In this document: positions 11,221 to 24,941 of the stretch, piece after piece
Layout of the letters: each line of letters starts with the position of its first letter
Numbering within the stretch: position 1 is the stretch's first letter
Source of the DNA: Microthyrium microscopicum
Taxonomy: Eukaryota; Ascomycota; Dothideomycetes; Microthyriales; Microthyriaceae
Direction: 5' to 3'
NCBI GenBank assembly: GCA_010405405.1
Contig: MU004230.1
Span: 1,323,744-1,387,743, forward strand
Length of the DNA stretch: 64,000 nt
The notes under the pieces: model-generated
The model's input: the letters and a program-made list of their open reading frames with translations, nothing else
Database searches by the model: none
What the model was told of the DNA's origin: nothing
Position numbers and translations under genes: made by a program

Positions 11221-14200
11221 ATGAGGTTTCCGACGGCCTACTGGCCTCTTGGCCCAGGTCTCCTCTTGTCACTCTTTACTCAAGGTGCGCTAGCAATTCC
11301 TCCTTCCGGTCAGTCATTTTCTTCTTGTTATCCTGCATCAGCATGTCAGGGCCAAATGGTTGCGGGCGGCATGCCCGACTGCCTGCTAGGCGGCGGAGAC
11401 AGATATTGTTCTTTCGGCTACTACCAGACTTGTACTGCATTGGGAATTCTCGCAGGATTCAGCAACATTCCCATATGCTCTACAACTTCATCATCACGAT
11501 TTTCTTCATCAGTTGTCGCGGCGCCATCCTCGATCTCGGCAGTGATCTCCAGCTCATCGCCATCAACGCCATCTGCAACCAGTCTCTCACCAAGATCATC
11601 ATCGGCTCCCTCGTCAGCACCAGCTATAACAAGCTCGCCTAGTTTCAGGAGCTCTTCGTCGTTGGCTCCCATCTCAAATTCCGCTGGAATTTCCAGTCTA
11701 TCACCGGATGCTGGTGGGGGTCTTGAACTAGGAGTTTCCGTGGGACTAGGAGCGTCGGGCATAGGGGTAGGAGTTTCCCTCGGTTTGGGAGTCTCTGCGG
11801 CACCGCCGGTTTCAAGTTCGCCCAGCTATAGAAGCTCCTCCTCGCTGCCGTCCATTCCGGGCTCCGCTGTGATGTCAAGTTCATCATCATCGGATACTGG
11901 TGGTGGCATCGGTATAGGAGTATCGATAGGGTTAGGAGGTTCTGCCTCGCCCGCTGTCACGATCTCTCCCAGCTACAGAAGCTCTTCTCCCATCTCTACC
12001 GCAATATCAATTTTATCATCAGATGCTGGTAGTGGCCTCGGACTTGGAGTCTCCTTGGGATTAGGAGTTTCCTTGGGTGTAGGCGTTTCCTTGGGAGTAG
12101 GAGGCTCCGCATCGCCCGCAGTCACAAGCTCGCCCATAAGCCCTTCTCCGTTGGCATCTATTCCAAGTCCCGCTGCAATATCACTTTCTTCGTCAGATGC
12201 TGGTATTGGCCTTGGAATAGGATTATCAATAGGAATAGGAGCAGGGGCTTCACCCGTCATTACGAGCTCGCTCAGCTACAGAAGTTCTTCTCCAGTGGCA
12301 TCTATTCCAAGCTCCGCTGCAATATCACTTTCATCATCGGATGCTGGTAGTGGCTTTGGAATAGGAGTATCAATAGGAGTAGGAGCCGGCGCTTCACCCG
12401 CCATTACCAGCTCGATCAGCAACATGAGTCCTTCGCCATTAGCGTCCAATCCGAGCTCCGGTGCAGTATCCAGCGTGTCATCGGATGCCGGAGGTGGCCT
12501 TGGCCTAGGAGTTTCTGTGCCTGGTCTAGGAGTTTCCGTAGGGATAGGAGCAGGAATCTCGGGGGGAGTATCTTTAGGAGTAGGGGTTGGTGTTAGCCTT
12601 GGGGCCAACTCCATAGTCTCTAGTTCTATCGATCTCAACTCTATTCTTCCTAGTTCTATTGCTCTTAGCCCAGTCGGATTTAGTTCTCTCGGTGTGAGCT
12701 CTATTGCCGTCAGTTCTATCATGTTTAGTTCTGTCGCCACTGAGTCTCTCGCCCTGAGTTCTCTCGATATCAGTCCTATCGTCCTCAATCCCGTTGTTTC
12801 CAGTTCTGCTGTTCCTAGTTCTACGGCTCTTAGTTCTGTCGACGTCGGTTCTGTCAGCATCAGTTCCGTCGACGTCAGTCCCACCCTTCCAAGTTCTGTT
12901 GCTATTGGTTCTATTAGCCTTACTTCTGTCAACACTGCTTTGTCGGCCTCTAGTTCTCCGATTCCCAACAATATCACCCCTAACATTATCCCGAACATCG
13001 TCACTAACATTATCCCTAACATCATCCCCAATATCATCTCCAATATCATTCCCGGTCCCGTTTCTAGTAATCCGATTTCACTCAGCTCGAATCCCGCGGG
13101 CGAAAGCTCAATCAGTTCCAATTCTTTGGATACGAATTCTATCCCCCCTATCTCAATGCTCTCCAACATTCTTTCACTGCCGTCAATCTCGGTATCTAGT
13201 CTGTCGATCCCATCGATTGAGCTTTCAAGTTTTCCATTACCCTCAATCACGTTGCCAAGTCTCACCGATTCTTTAAGTCTGTCTTTGCCCTCAATCAGCA
13301 TATCGAGCATTTCAAAGTCATCTAGCTACATGCTAGGTGATACAAGTCCATCAATCTCGGAATATTCAATGTCTGCATCATCAGACACTGAGTCATTGGT
13401 GCCGACATCATCAGAAATGCAATCATCAATTTCAATACCATCAACCTTTACATTATCAATACCTGCAACATCAATCGGGCTGTCGTTGTCTTCGCTATCA
13501 ATCACAGCTGGAATATCGTTACCAACGACGGTGATAAATTCTCAATTGATTTCATCAGCGTTCAGCTCACCTTCACCATCACCTATTCTCAACAATATCA
13601 TTCCTCACATTATCCCAAACATTATCCCGAACATTATCCCGAACATCGTTCATGGTCCCATCTTCAATAATCCAGCTTCGCCTTCTCCGAGCCCAAGCTC
13701 AACGGGTGGTAGCTCAGTTGAAGCAAGCTCGATCAATTCTATTTCCTCAACTGGGATGTCTGAAACATCTGTTTTGGCGTCTTCTCAATCCATTGTCTTA
13801 AGCTCTTCAAACCTGCCATCTGCGGATGGGTCGAGCCTTTCATTCTCATCTTCATCGGACGTTGTGCCTTCAATTGACTCAAATAGCGAGTCAGCAACGT
13901 CAACCCTTCTATCAAACGCCGTCTCAGGCGCCAACACAGCTTCCTCAGTGGCCAGCGCTTCTGTCGATTCAAGTACAAGTCTTTCTGCAATAGTCCCTAG
14001 TTCCATTTCAGCCATGTTATCTGCACCAAGTTCTGCATTGGATCCAGCATCATTATCATTATCAGCCAGCGCTTTGATGAGTCCTTCACCAATTGCTTCG
14101 AATTCCTTCTCAACAATCGCATCGGCGACCGATTCAGCACTGACGATTTCAAATTCAGCAGTCTCCTCAGAACCATTCCCGTCATCATCGGATACAATCG

Positions 14201-17200
14201 AATCACAGTCGGACTCGGCCTCCTCCGACTTGAGCTCCGAGGCGCCGTCCGGCTCTCAAATGATAACCACGCTTGGTTGGAATACTCTTGGATGTTATAA
14301 GGATATTCAGCCTACTCGGGCACTGGCGGAATTCACCCGTATTGGTACAATGGATCAAGAGCTATGCCAGTCGATTGCTAGTACTTCTGCCATGAAGTGG
14401 GCTGCGGTTGAGTATGGAACTGAATGCTGGTTTGGAAGCACGATTGCCTTCACAATAACAGAAGACGACCCCGTTTCATGCTCATTCCCCTGTGGTGGAA
14501 ACAGCCTTGAAAGCTGTGGAGGTGGAAGTGTAATGAATCTCTTCTATCTTTCCACGCTACCACCAAGTTCGTCCTCAGCAATCTCTTCCTCGCATATAAC
14601 ATCTAGTGCACACTCTTCAGCAGCGTCATCCTCAGTTCATACAAGCTCACAAGCTGCAAGTCCATCACCGAGTATCAGTTCGCCTGTTTTGGCTCCTACA
14701 TCTTCAGTAGCAAGTTCCTCAACAGCGAGTTCCTTAGCAGCAAGTTCTTCAGCAGCAAGTTCCTCGGCAGCAGGTTCATCATCAGCAGGTTCTTCGAGCT
14801 CGCCGATATCAAGTTCTTCCGCTGGGATTATGGCCTCGACCACTCAGTCAAGCAGTCTAGAATCATCAATGATCGCTAGTGAATCTTCTTCCAATATTTT
14901 ATCATCTAGCTTGCCCGAATCAAGCTCACTACCAGCTAGCCTATCGCCCTCTGGATCTCTGGTTACTGTATCAAATAGTATGTCTTCAAGCATGCAACTG
15001 GGAAGCTCGTCGCCACTACCCTCTGTAGCGTCTTCTTCCCCAACACTGTCAGTTACTCCATCTCTCTCAAGCCCCTCTGGTTTGATCTCGAATGTCCCTG
15101 CCTCAAGCTCAAGTTCAGCAACTTCGGCCTCGGCAAGTGGTAGCATTGTGAGCTCGAACCCGAGCTCGCAAAGTCTGTCTCAAAGCAACAATCTTCCAAT
15201 CAGTTCAACAATTCCAATCGATTCAAACACCAACACCAACCCTGCGTCTGTTTCAATAGCTTCGCCAATTTCCCAGAGTGCCAGTGCTTCTTTGTCTTCA
15301 ATTAGTCAATCAAGCCAGACTTATAGTCCTTTACCAAGCTCTTCCACTACTGTCACTACTTCAACTGAAATTCCCTTATCTGAGAACTCAAGCGCTGTCC
15401 CAACTATGTCAGAAGCAAGTCCATCGGATATCAACCCATCTACTCCATCAGACAGCTTCGGAAGTAGTTCGTCAGATGCCTCTTCAAATGACGTTCATAC
15501 ATCGTCGGAAGTAAATACATTGAGGATCAGCTCATCTGCTGTTGCAACAAGCTCTACAACTGGTGCTTCCGAGATCACTTCTACAACATTGATCCTCTTC
15601 CCGAGCAACAGCAACACTATCAATTTTAGTGGCACACCATATACCGTGTCAGGTAGTGGCATTGCTTCGGTGACTCTCAGCCCTGTATTGCAGTCTATCG
15701 CATCGCAGGTATCTACATTATCATCCATTTCATCCCAAGAACATATCACATCATCGCCCTTCCCAAACCCGACTTCAAGCAGCGGCTCCAGCGTCAGTTC
15801 GTCTAGTCAGACTAGGGGTCTTCTGAACGGTCCACTCATTCAACCTAACATTCAGCTCGCTTCGTCCCTAAGCAATAGCAATCCATCAGCATCCTCGCAC
15901 AGTAACAGTAATCCGGCAACATCCTCACAGAGCCCCGCGTCCCCTGGCCTCATTTCCAGTTCTGCTGGTCAGACTAGCTCTGCTTCCCATTCTGGCTCTT
16001 CGCAAGCACTTACATCCCTTTCTGTTTCCCCTCAAAGCGCAACCACCCTGTCTTCAACACTACAAAGCTCACTTTCAAGTGGACTTCATAGCGTCAGTTC
16101 GCCTGTTCATACTAGCACCTTTCCGCAATCGATCGGATCGCAAGTTTTGACTTCACCATCTCTTTCATCTCAACGTAACAGCAATACGCTCTCAACTATA
16201 CAGAGCTTAATCCTTCAGAGCTCGTTGTTAAGCATGAACCCCAGCATGGGCTCTCTTAGTCAAACTGGCTCCTTTTTGCAGTCCGTTCTATCTCGACCGT
16301 CTACCTCGCCAACTCTTATTTCCCAAATCAATAGCATTCTATCTTCGGCTTCACAAAGCCTGCCCTTACAAAGCTCAGCAGCTTCACTAAGCCCAACACT
16401 TTCACAAAATTCAGTACTTTCACAAAGCTCGGCTTTTTCCCAAAGCTCGGCACTTTCCCAAAACTCAGCACTTTCCCAAAGCTTAGCACTTTCCCAAAAC
16501 TCAGCATCTTCCCTAAACTCAGCACTTTCCCAAAGCCCATTCTCGTACAGTTCATCGTCTACTAGAAGTCCCACAGCCGTTGTCTCTAGTCAGACTCCCT
16601 CTCAGATTTCCTCTTTGCAACATCAAAGTGGTTCTATGAACACTTTTAGTCTTCAATCAGCACCTTTATCGACGCAATCGGTTCTCACCAACACCAATAC
16701 ATTATCATTTGTTTCCGGTCCTTCAACATTACTAACGATACGTATCAGCTCTAGTATCTTAAACATCGAGTCATCATCCGCTCCAACGACAGGCTCTTTC
16801 AGCGTCGATCTGAGTATTCCGATCAGTTCTAGCTCCCCCATGCTACCGAGCACAAATATTGGGTCTTCGGATTTACAAAACAGCGCAAGTAGCAGCATTT
16901 CTAATAGCCTGTTACTAAGCAGCCCATCCTCAATTGGCATCCAGAGCTCAAGCAGCGCCCAAGTGACCTCTGGGTCGAATGCTGACAGTTCAATGAATCC
17001 CAGCCCCCAGCCATCCATCAGTGCTACGTCTTCACTCGGCGTCGCGTCGTCCAGCGCTGGACTGACAGGCTCGAACCAGTTGAGCACTACTGCAATACCG
17101 CTTAGCTCATCTGTAGCAAGCTCCATCCCAGCGAGCAGGACTTTCACAGCGTCTAGCTCGGCCATTGCAAGCTCAACCTCCAATGTAGACATGCTTCCAG

Positions 17201-19688
17201 TTTCGCCGGATAATGCTCAAACCATCGGAGGTGGTGTCTTTTTGGTCCCTGGCACGTTTGATAGCTCCAATAACATGTAAGAGCATATTTAACACTACTT
17301 GAATCTCGCTAATATCTTTAGTTTCTGGAACACTACCAGCGGAAACATGTCGCAAATTGTGATTCCGCTCAGCAATAACACTGCAATCACTAACAGTCCA
17401 AGTAATGCTGTTCTCACTTTTGTCTTAGGTCAAGGAGTATTTCAGAGGCCGAGCCTAAATCCAGGGAAGCTGAAGCGTTTCATTTCTCGCGGAGTCGAAC
17501 ACCTAATCTCACAACTTTTCAAAAGACAAAATCCGGGCAACTTGCCGGTCCCAGACTATGGCTGCATGCTGTACGGCGAAATAGATAACAACATCGTTTT
17601 CAGCATGAACGTGAGCGACATTCCACAGAATGCCACTACTTTTTCAACGTCGTCTTTTGACCCCAGCTCAAACCAAACAGTTGTGTTCTCGGAAATTTGT
17701 GCGAATGGCACCGTCCTCATAACTTTCACGATGGCGAACCTTACTGAGACTGTCGACGCTACAGCCGCAGCATCGTCGACTGTTTCTGTATCCGATATCT
17801 CGTCAATTACTGGTATTGGCAGCATCACTTTGTCCACGGGCACATTTGCGGACCCTTCATCCTCATTTGGGTTGATAACATCGGGTATGTTGCCTTGATC
17901 TCTTTTATCTAACATCAACTAAACTAAGCAGGATCTATTGTGTCATCTATCATGACCCTTTCATCGACATGCCCCGTGATGTCTCGTGTCACAACGACGA
18001 TATTGACTACATCTACAATCACCAACTGCCCTACACCACTGACGTGTCCAACAGCCATGTCCTCGCTTGTTTCTTCATCTTCGTGTAGCAGCACTCTGAT
18101 GGCTTCTCTTTGTTATACCTGCTCAGTAAGCCCAACTCTCGTCGTTACGACTTGTGCGCCTACTGGTCCGTCTTCGACTTCTTCGGGTCCACTTGTCACT
18201 TCCACTCCTGGTTCTGGATTAGCACCGAATTGCCCGAATGATCCTGCAGGAAGAATATTTTCTGATGCTATGGGCCGACTATATGGTATTTATTGCGGCA
18301 CCGAATACGCAGATCCCAGTATAGCTGCGCAGCACCAAGAGTCTTTCGTGGCTTGCGTCAACGCTTGCGACATGTATAACATTATCTATTTCAGCCAAGG
18401 CAGTCCATGTCGCGGTGTTACGTATTTTGAGAACAGCAACGCTACCAACTGTGTCTTTAAAGCCAGCGTCAATTCTCCTGTACCCGTTCCAGGAGCAGAT
18501 TCCGGTGCATTGCTGAACCCTCTGGAACCAGCTCCGCCAAACAACTACAGTACATTGATGCCAAGCTTGACAGCCACTATTACCGTAACTGTGACTGGAA
18601 TGCCAGGCCCAATATCTACTGGGCCTACTTGTCCGGGGGCTAACAATACTCTTTATACCTCGCCTAACCAAGACGTGTGGTGGATTCTTTGCTCATTCCC
18701 ACCAGCGAATATGCGAAGAGACATAGCTAAAAGAGACGACGCCACGAATGCCTTCACGTCTTGCATTGACTTGTGTAGTACCACTGAGGGCTGCAGCTAT
18801 GTCGAGTTCAATCCGAATACGAACGTTTGCTATCGGTACACTTACGTTTGTCAATATCCAACATATCCAGATTGGTCAGCTGTCCTCATAAGTGACTCTC
18901 AAGGTCTCGTCCAGTTGCCATACTGTGGAGGATCTGGCAATGGTACAGGTAATGGAGGCGGTACTGGCGCAGGTACTGGTCCTGCTACAGGCCCAGGAAC
19001 AGGCGCGGGTAGTGGTCCTGGCACAGGTGCTGGTTCGGGACCTGGCACAGGCGCTGGTAGCGGTGGCACAGGTGCTGGTTCGGGACCTGGCACAGGAGCT
19101 GGCACAGGCGTAGGTACAGGGCCCGGAACAGGCGCAGGCACTGGCCCAGGCACAGGTCCTGGAACAGGCGTCGGCACAGGGCCAGGAACAGGTCCAGGAA
19201 CGGGTCCAGGTACAGGTCCAGGTACAGGTCCAGGTACAGGTCCAGGATTGCCGACGACAATATTCCAGACCCAAATCATCACGCAGACTCAAGTCGTGAC
19301 CAGCGTGATCACACAGACGACCGTTAGCACGCAAACAACAGTTCAGTTCTCCACCATCGTATCGACGGAGGTCTCCACAGTGTCGGGCTCCGTCATCACA
19401 GTAACAAACACGACGACAGTGCCTACAACAGTCACGGAGGCTACGACGATAGTATCTGCTGTATCTTTTACAACAACTCAGACTTCTACATCTGTAGTAA
19501 CGCAAACGCAACCTCCAGTCACCATCACCGAAGGCGGTAATGGCACTGTGACGGTGACTGTGGGAGGACTTTCGACAACTCCGTTTATATGCTACTCAAC
19601 TGCTAGACACTTCCTTCCCACGATGAAAAGGAAACGTTTGGAAGGCTTGATTGTAGAAGCAACAGGATTCCCATTGGTTCTTATGTAG
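11221..19688 (+). CDS. Giant Ser-rich cell-surface protein with WSC and PAN-like domains
   Basis: Three exons (11221-17276, 17322-17884, 17932-19688) give about 2,791 residues. A signal peptide ends near ALA/IPP, followed by a Cys-rich head (about residues 30-90). Next come roughly six degenerate Gly/Val/Ser repeats of about 50 residues (about 155-460), two copies of an NIIPNIIPNI-type stretch (near 13000 and 13600), a WSC-like domain (about 1014-1110, starting near GWNTLGCYKDIQPTRAL) and another 900 residues of Ser-rich mucin. Exon 3 has two Cys-rich PAN/WSC-like modules (around 18230-18470 and 18630-18870), about 30 repeats of GTGPG/GAGSG type, and a Thr/Val-rich tail. No hydrophobic GPI tail is seen, so the last exon may be mis-ended. 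WSC domains bind wall glucan and act as stress sensors or adhesins. Role here is inferred: wall or matrix protein. Confidence 0.8.
18938..19251 (+). repeat. In-frame Gly-Thr-Gly-Pro repeat
   Basis: A run of short units coding GTGPGTGAG-type peptide (ACAGGYCCAGG at DNA level) is included in the last exon of the giant surface protein. Copies at the 3' end are nearly identical (GGTCCAGGTACAGGTCCAGG), which suggests recent slippage. Length is likely to vary between strains. Confidence 0.85.
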
Positions 19689-19865
19689 GGATACAGATAT
19701 TACCATCTTTACTCTGTCGTTTCAAGATATGTATGATCTATTTGGGAGCGATTGATTTGGCTGCGGCCACGGGCATCGCGTTTGGTAGATGGATAGGTAG
19801 TTATATTCCCTAAAGTAATTCCAATAATACTTTCACGACAACGACTTTCATTGGCTAGATCACAT

Positions 19866-22841
19866 CTATATTCCTCCTCGTTTCCGTCGAATCACAGGTT
19901 TTCTAACCTCACCAGACTCTGTCACCTTCTTCTCTTGAATGGTGAGTTTCTTCTTCCCATTGACTCTATGCGAGTCCTTCTCTCTTGCAACTCTTTTCTC
20001 TTCTCTCTCTTTGTCCTCCACCATTTTAGCCTCAAGCTCTGCCTTTCGGTTGAACTCTGTTTCAGTTATACGTTTATCACGCGCCGAGTAGCCCTTCTCC
20101 TTGATCGAATAAAAGACTGCTCCCATATCGGCCAGCCAGTGGGGATCTACGGAGGTCACGCACGACATGTACTCTTTACTGGTTAGAATAAGCTCGTGGT
20201 AGACCACATATTCTGGAAGATAGCCCAGGCCATATAGTGCACTCGTCGGGTGTAGCTGTACGGTAACGCTGGTGCGTAAATTCACGTATTCGCCAATGCC
20301 CTTGACCTTTCCAGCATGATGGTAGTAGCCGGAGCAAATGCACTTCCGTATACGGTCCCAGTCGGTCCCGCAGCTTTCAAGAGCTAATTGTTGTACTCGC
20401 ATAATGTCCGTCAGCTGTTCGCGGATTTCTCTAGCGCGCCGGAGAATTTTTGGATGCAAAAAGTGCTTGGTACACCATGAGTCCAGATAGCCGTGCATTT
20501 TCCATTGGCTGTAAACGTGTAACAAGGTCAGGTGATCAGACTCGGGCACGAAGAACTTCTCGCGAGCAGCGTCGGATTCTTCTTGACGTTCTTTGGGGCG
20601 GTAGAAGACGTTTGGAACAGACAGCATTGAGACGATGGTCAGCATTTCTTCAGTACAGCCGTATTCTTTGGCGGTGATGATGATCTTGGCCATTGATGGG
20701 TCCATTGGAAAGGATGTCATGGTTTTACCGAGTGTCGTGAGATCACCGACGTTGTCAATGGCACCGAGGGCCCATAGGTCGAAGAGAGAAGTCGTAATGA
20801 CATCTTGAGGGGGTGGATCCATAAAGTCAAAGTCTAGGAGATCTTTGACCCCAAGTGACTTGATTAGAAGAACAGTGTTGGCAAGGTTTGTTCGTTGAAT
20901 TTCTGGAATGGCGGCAACGTACAGCTCTTCCTTGAAGGCTCGCTCGGTATAGAGATGGTATGCTTTTCCAGGTCCAGTTCTCCCTGCTCGTCCAGCACGT
21001 TGAGAAGCATTTGCTTGAGAGATCGGGGTAATTTGAAGTGTGTCCATGCCCATCCGTGGATTGTATACCTTGAGTTTCGAGAAGCCGGCATCTACCACAA
21101 ACATAATGCCGTCGACAGTTAAACTAGTTTCGGCAATGTTGGTCGCCACAATTACTTTTCGAACTCCTGGCGCTGCTTTGTCGAAAATTTTGGCCTGCAA
21201 ATCTGCTGGCATTTGACTGTAGATTGGAAGAATGCTCAACTTCGGGGGATCATTCAGGAGTTTCAATCGTTCAGCGACCAGCTCGCAGGTGATTTCAATA
21301 TCTTCCTGTCCAGTCATGAAAACAAGAATATCTCCAGCGCCCTGCGAGACGTGGATCGCCAAAACCTGCTTCACAGCACTGTCGACGTAATCCTCGCAAG
21401 GACTCTTGGAATACTGTATGTCGACGGGAAAAGTGCGGCCAGGTATGAAGAACTCTGGCGCTCCACCAAAGAAGCGCGAGAATCGCTCGGAGTTCATTGT
21501 GGCCGAAGTCACAATAAGCTTCAAATCGCGTCGTCTAGCGAGGACCTTCTTGATAAGCCCCATGAGAACATCGGTATTCAAGGCTCTCTCGTGAGCTTCA
21601 TCCATGATGATGCAGGAGTACCTATCAAGATCTGGCTCGTTGAGAGATTCTCGAAGCAGGACACCATCAGTCATGTATTTGATGACAGTATCTTTGCTCG
21701 TGCAATCTTCGAAGCGAATAGCATAACCAACAAGACCTCCAAGCTTGACTTCCATTTCTTCACTGACACGTTTCGCAACACTCATGGCAGCAACACGACG
21801 AGGCTGTGTGCAGCCAATAAGTCCAAAATTGCCGTAGCCATCTTCATGCAAAAATTGTGTAAGCTGAGTGGTCTTGCCTGAGCCAGTCTGACCAACTACA
21901 ATAATGACCTGATTATCGCGGATGACGCGAAGTAGATCCTCTCGGACAGCAAACGCTGGCAAGTATTCTCGCTGCTCCTTCAAAGATTTGCTACGACTGA
22001 ACGCGCTCTGGCCTTCGCTACTTTTCATATGCTCTGCAAATTTGTTTCCTTTGTGTTCTTCCTCACCAGGAGCAGGTGCGGCGCTGTCCCCTTCATCACC
22101 TCGGACACCCATGAGGTTTCCAAGTGTGGAGTTTGCGACTGTTGTGGCATCCTGAGCTTGTTTCTGTCGTTCTTTCTGTTGTCTCTTTTCTTTAACAGCC
22201 CGAGAGCCTTTTCTACTAAATACAGCCAGGTCACTCTGGGGGTCTTTGACAGCAGAAATTGGTTCTATTTGTTTCGTGAAAACCTTCCGCCCATCCAAAA
22301 ATGGTGGCTTGAGATCATGAACCAGCAAATGTATTCGCGTTGCCTCTTCATCATCGTCCAAGCCGTCATCGGCATAATCTCTCCTCTGCGCGACGCCGGA
22401 AGTAAGCATGCGGTTTGTCTCCCAGGCATCAGAATCTTTCTGCCGCTGCGCCATGAGCGCTGATCGACGCCCTCCAATGTTTTGTTGTTGCTTCTTTCTC
22501 TTCTCCATCATCTCAGCCTCACGCTGTTGCTCAGAATATAGGTCCTCGGCACCTCCGAAGGGATTGTGAGTCTCATCACCAAAGGCGTGTCCATTCTCTT
22601 CACCTCCGTACCAGTCGCGGTCTAAAGCCAGCTGGTCCTCTTCGCCAACGCCTGGCTCCGGCGTATCGAACTCATGTTGACGTGGCGTTGTTCCGTGCGA
22701 TCGAGGAGTCGCGTATCCAGAACCAAGTCGGGAGACGTGACGCGGTTTGGGGCGAGTTAAGGAAGGTCCGACAGCATCTTCAGAGGCTGAAGCAGCCGAA
22801 TCGTCCAGGCGGCGGCGCTTGCGGGGTATGTCTCCGTTCAT
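19866..22841 (-). CDS. PRP16: DEAH-box pre-mRNA splicing helicase Prp16
   Basis: A single exon of 991 residues if the second in-frame ATG ([14 protein letters not shown]) is used. An upstream ATG at 22904 would add 21 unlikely residues. The N-terminal region carries [14 protein letters not shown], typical of Prp16/DHX38. The helicase core shows [10 protein letters not shown] (motif I), [12 protein letters not shown] (Ia), DEAH (II), SAT (III) and [15 protein letters not shown] (VI), followed by HA2 and OB-fold regions ending in a Lys/Glu-rich tail. Prp16 remodels the spliceosome between the two catalytic steps using ATP in the nucleus. It converges with the WSC gene and shares a 299-bp divergent promoter with PWP1, so both RNA-processing genes may be co-expressed. 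Confidence 0.93.
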   Translation of the reverse strand: MNGDIPRKRRRLDDSAASASEDAVGPSLTRPKPRHVSRLGSGYATPRSHGTTPRQHEFDTPEPGVGEEDQLALDRDWYGGEENGHAFGDETHNPFGGAEDLYSEQQREAEMMEKRKKQQQNIGGRRSALMAQRQKDSDAWETNRMLTSGVAQRRDYADDGLDDDEEATRIHLLVHDLKPPFLDGRKVFTKQIEPISAVKDPQSDLAVFSRKGSRAVKEKRQQKERQKQAQDATTVANSTLGNLMGVRGDEGDSAAPAPGEEEHKGNKFAEHMKSSEGQSAFSRSKSLKEQREYLPAFAVREDLLRVIRDNQVIIVVGQTGSGKTTQLTQFLHEDGYGNFGLIGCTQPRRVAAMSVAKRVSEEMEVKLGGLVGYAIRFEDCTSKDTVIKYMTDGVLLRESLNEPDLDRYSCIIMDEAHERALNTDVLMGLIKKVLARRRDLKLIVTSATMNSERFSRFFGGAPEFFIPGRTFPVDIQYSKSPCEDYVDSAVKQVLAIHVSQGAGDILVFMTGQEDIEITCELVAERLKLLNDPPKLSILPIYSQMPADLQAKIFDKAAPGVRKVIVATNIAETSLTVDGIMFVVDAGFSKLKVYNPRMGMDTLQITPISQANASQRAGRAGRTGPGKAYHLYTERAFKEELYVAAIPEIQRTNLANTVLLIKSLGVKDLLDFDFMDPPPQDVITTSLFDLWALGAIDNVGDLTTLGKTMTSFPMDPSMAKIIITAKEYGCTEEMLTIVSMLSVPNVFYRPKERQEESDAAREKFFVPESDHLTLLHVYSQWKMHGYLDSWCTKHFLHPKILRRAREIREQLTDIMRVQQLALESCGTDWDRIRKCICSGYYHHAGKVKGIGEYVNLRTSVTVQLHPTSALYGLGYLPEYVVYHELILTSKEYMSCVTSVDPHWLADMGAVFYSIKEKGYSARDKRITETEFNRKAELEAKMVEDKEREEKRVAREKDSHRVNGKKKLTIQEKKVTESGEVRKPVIRRKRGGI

Positions 22842-23140
22842 AGTTCGTGAGATGAAATCGTGGAGAAAGTTGCGTAATAATATTGTTCGATAGATAGAGA
22901 GCAACTCTCATAATAGAGGTTGTGGTTGATGGGTAAATGGGTAAAGACGACCAGAGGTAACAGGTACTATGGGCAACATCTCGAAGGTCAAGCGTCCCAC
23001 CACCTAAATTTTTGTGCAGGGATCTTCCAACACCACAAAAAAAAGTTTAGAGTTGCCCCCACTTATGAGCCTCGCTCTGAAAATCCTCGACTCACTCTTG
23101 GAATTTCTATTCAAGTTTCTGTTTGTTTAATATTGCGACT
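22842..23140. promoter_or_regulatory. Shared divergent promoter, PRP16/PWP1
   Basis: This 299-bp gap between the two start codons must hold both 5' leaders and promoters. The two genes serve splicing and ribosome biogenesis. I see no clear TATA box; a short A tract lies near 23036-23044. Confidence 0.5.
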
Positions 23141-24941
23141 ATGTCCATGATCACAGCGACCGGCTGGGTCCCTCGAGGCTTCGCCGCCGCTTTCCCCACC
23201 AAATACGTCTTTGACGACGACGAGTATGGCCGAATCGCCAAGCTCGCAAAGTTACAACTCGAAGACGCCGAAGAAGACCTTGAAGAAGCAAAAGAGGCGG
23301 CTGAAGATATCAATGGAGAATCTTCTGAGCATGATGGCAATGGCGCGACGGGAGAAGTAAATGGAGAGTCGTCCAAGTCAAATGGAAATGGCGCGAAAGC
23401 CTCTTCCAAAAAGTCCAAGGACAAGGAGTTAGTCCCGCTGACGTATAGAGAGAGCGCGTAGAGCGTAGCTAATAGGATCTAGGGAAGCCGATGACGATCT
23501 GAAAGAGTACGATCTCGAACACTACGACGATGATGGAGACGAAGAGAATGGCCCCGGAACATCAATGGACATGTTTGGAAACTTCAAGTCCCTGGCCTAC
23601 CACGAATCAAATGAAGAGGATCCTTATATTACCTTGGATGCTGACGAAGAGGATGACGAAGAGCGCGAGGAACTACAGATATTTCCGACAGACAATATGC
23701 TTCTAGCCGCGCGTATAGAAGACGATATCGCACATCTCGAGGTTTATGTCTATGAAGATGATGCAGACAATCTATATGTCCACCACGACATCATGCTTCC
23801 TGCATACCCACTCTGCGTAGAATGGCTGAATTCGGCGGCCGGAAAAGGAGCAGCAGAGCGTTCAAAGGAAGCAAAAGAAGCCAACTTCGTCGCCATTGGT
23901 ACCATGAATCCTGATATTGAAATTTGGGATTTGGACATGATAGATTGCATGTATCCCAATGCCATTCTAGGCCAGGGAGGCGATCCAAGTGCCGGTGATG
24001 GAGAACCCAAGAAGAAAAAGAAGAAAAAGAAGAGCAGAAAGCCCAACGACAAATACCATGTAGATGCCGTACTGTCACTCGCTGGCAACAAGCAACACAA
24101 GAATCTCCTAGCATCTTCATCGGCAGATATGACCGTCAAGCTCTGGGATCTACACTCCACTACATCACACTGCGCTAAATCTTACGAGCTCCACCAGGAC
24201 AAGGTGTGCTCAATAGCGTGGAATCAATATGAGTCTACAGTGCTCCTGACTGGTAGCTACGATCGCACTGCAACCGTGTCAGATATGCGAGCGCCTGGCA
24301 CAAAGGTTCCTCGATGGACAGTTGAGAGTGATGTCGAGACTGTCAAATGGGACCCTCACAATGCCGCGAATTTCTATGTAAGCTGACTCGACTGATAAGT
24401 ATAAGCACTCGCTGACGTTTTTTAGGTATCGACAGAAAGTGGTATCATACATTGCTTCGATGTTCGCCAGACACCATCAGAAGGCCAAAGCAAGGCTTTA
24501 TGGACTCTCCAAGCTCATGATGAAAGCATCTCTTCCTTCGATGTCAATCCTATCATTCCTGGATATCTAGTCACGGGCTCAACAGACAAATCAGTCAAGC
24601 TCTGGAACGTTGTTGACAATCGGCCGAGCATGGTCGTTTCCCGCAATCTAGATGTAGGAAAAGTGTTCTCTACTACTTGGGCGCCAGACAAAGAAGTAGG
24701 CTTCCGACTAGCTGTGGCTGGCAGCAAAGGTTCTGTTCAGATATGGGATACCTCCACCAATGCTGCCGTGCGACGAATCTTTGCCGATCGTGTTGCTCCC
24801 GCCGACGGGGAGGAGGTCAAGGAACGACTTATTGGAGTTGAAGAAAGCGAGGACGATTCAGACGAGGATGAGGAGGAAGACGAAGATGATGCCGAAGGCG
24901 GAGAAGACGAGGACGACGATGATGATGAGATGGAAGAATAG
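23141..24941 (+). CDS. PWP1: Periodic tryptophan WD40 protein Pwp1
   Basis: Three exons (23141-23427, 23483-24377, 24426-24941) give about 565 residues. The N-terminus MITATGWVPRGFAAAFPTKY matches the Pwp1 start (I.A..WVPRG....P.KY..DD.E), followed by acidic low-complexity segments. WD repeats are marked by VKLWDL, VKLWNV and VQIWDT. The tail is an extreme Asp/Glu run. A Lys-rich tract KKKKKKKK sits near 24010. Pwp1 is a nucleolar factor for 60S subunit assembly. Introns are 55 and 48 bp, the first with a GCTAAT branch site. ATG 23141 or 23147 could be the start. Confidence 0.92.

Noticed and set aside
12276-13310. 344-codon open frame on the minus strand
   Set aside because: Antisense shadow of the Ser-rich surface gene; composition only mirrors the coding repeats.
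18876-19511. 211-codon minus-strand frame rich in Cys/Thr
   Set aside because: Shadow of the GTGPG repeat and Thr-rich tail; no domain.
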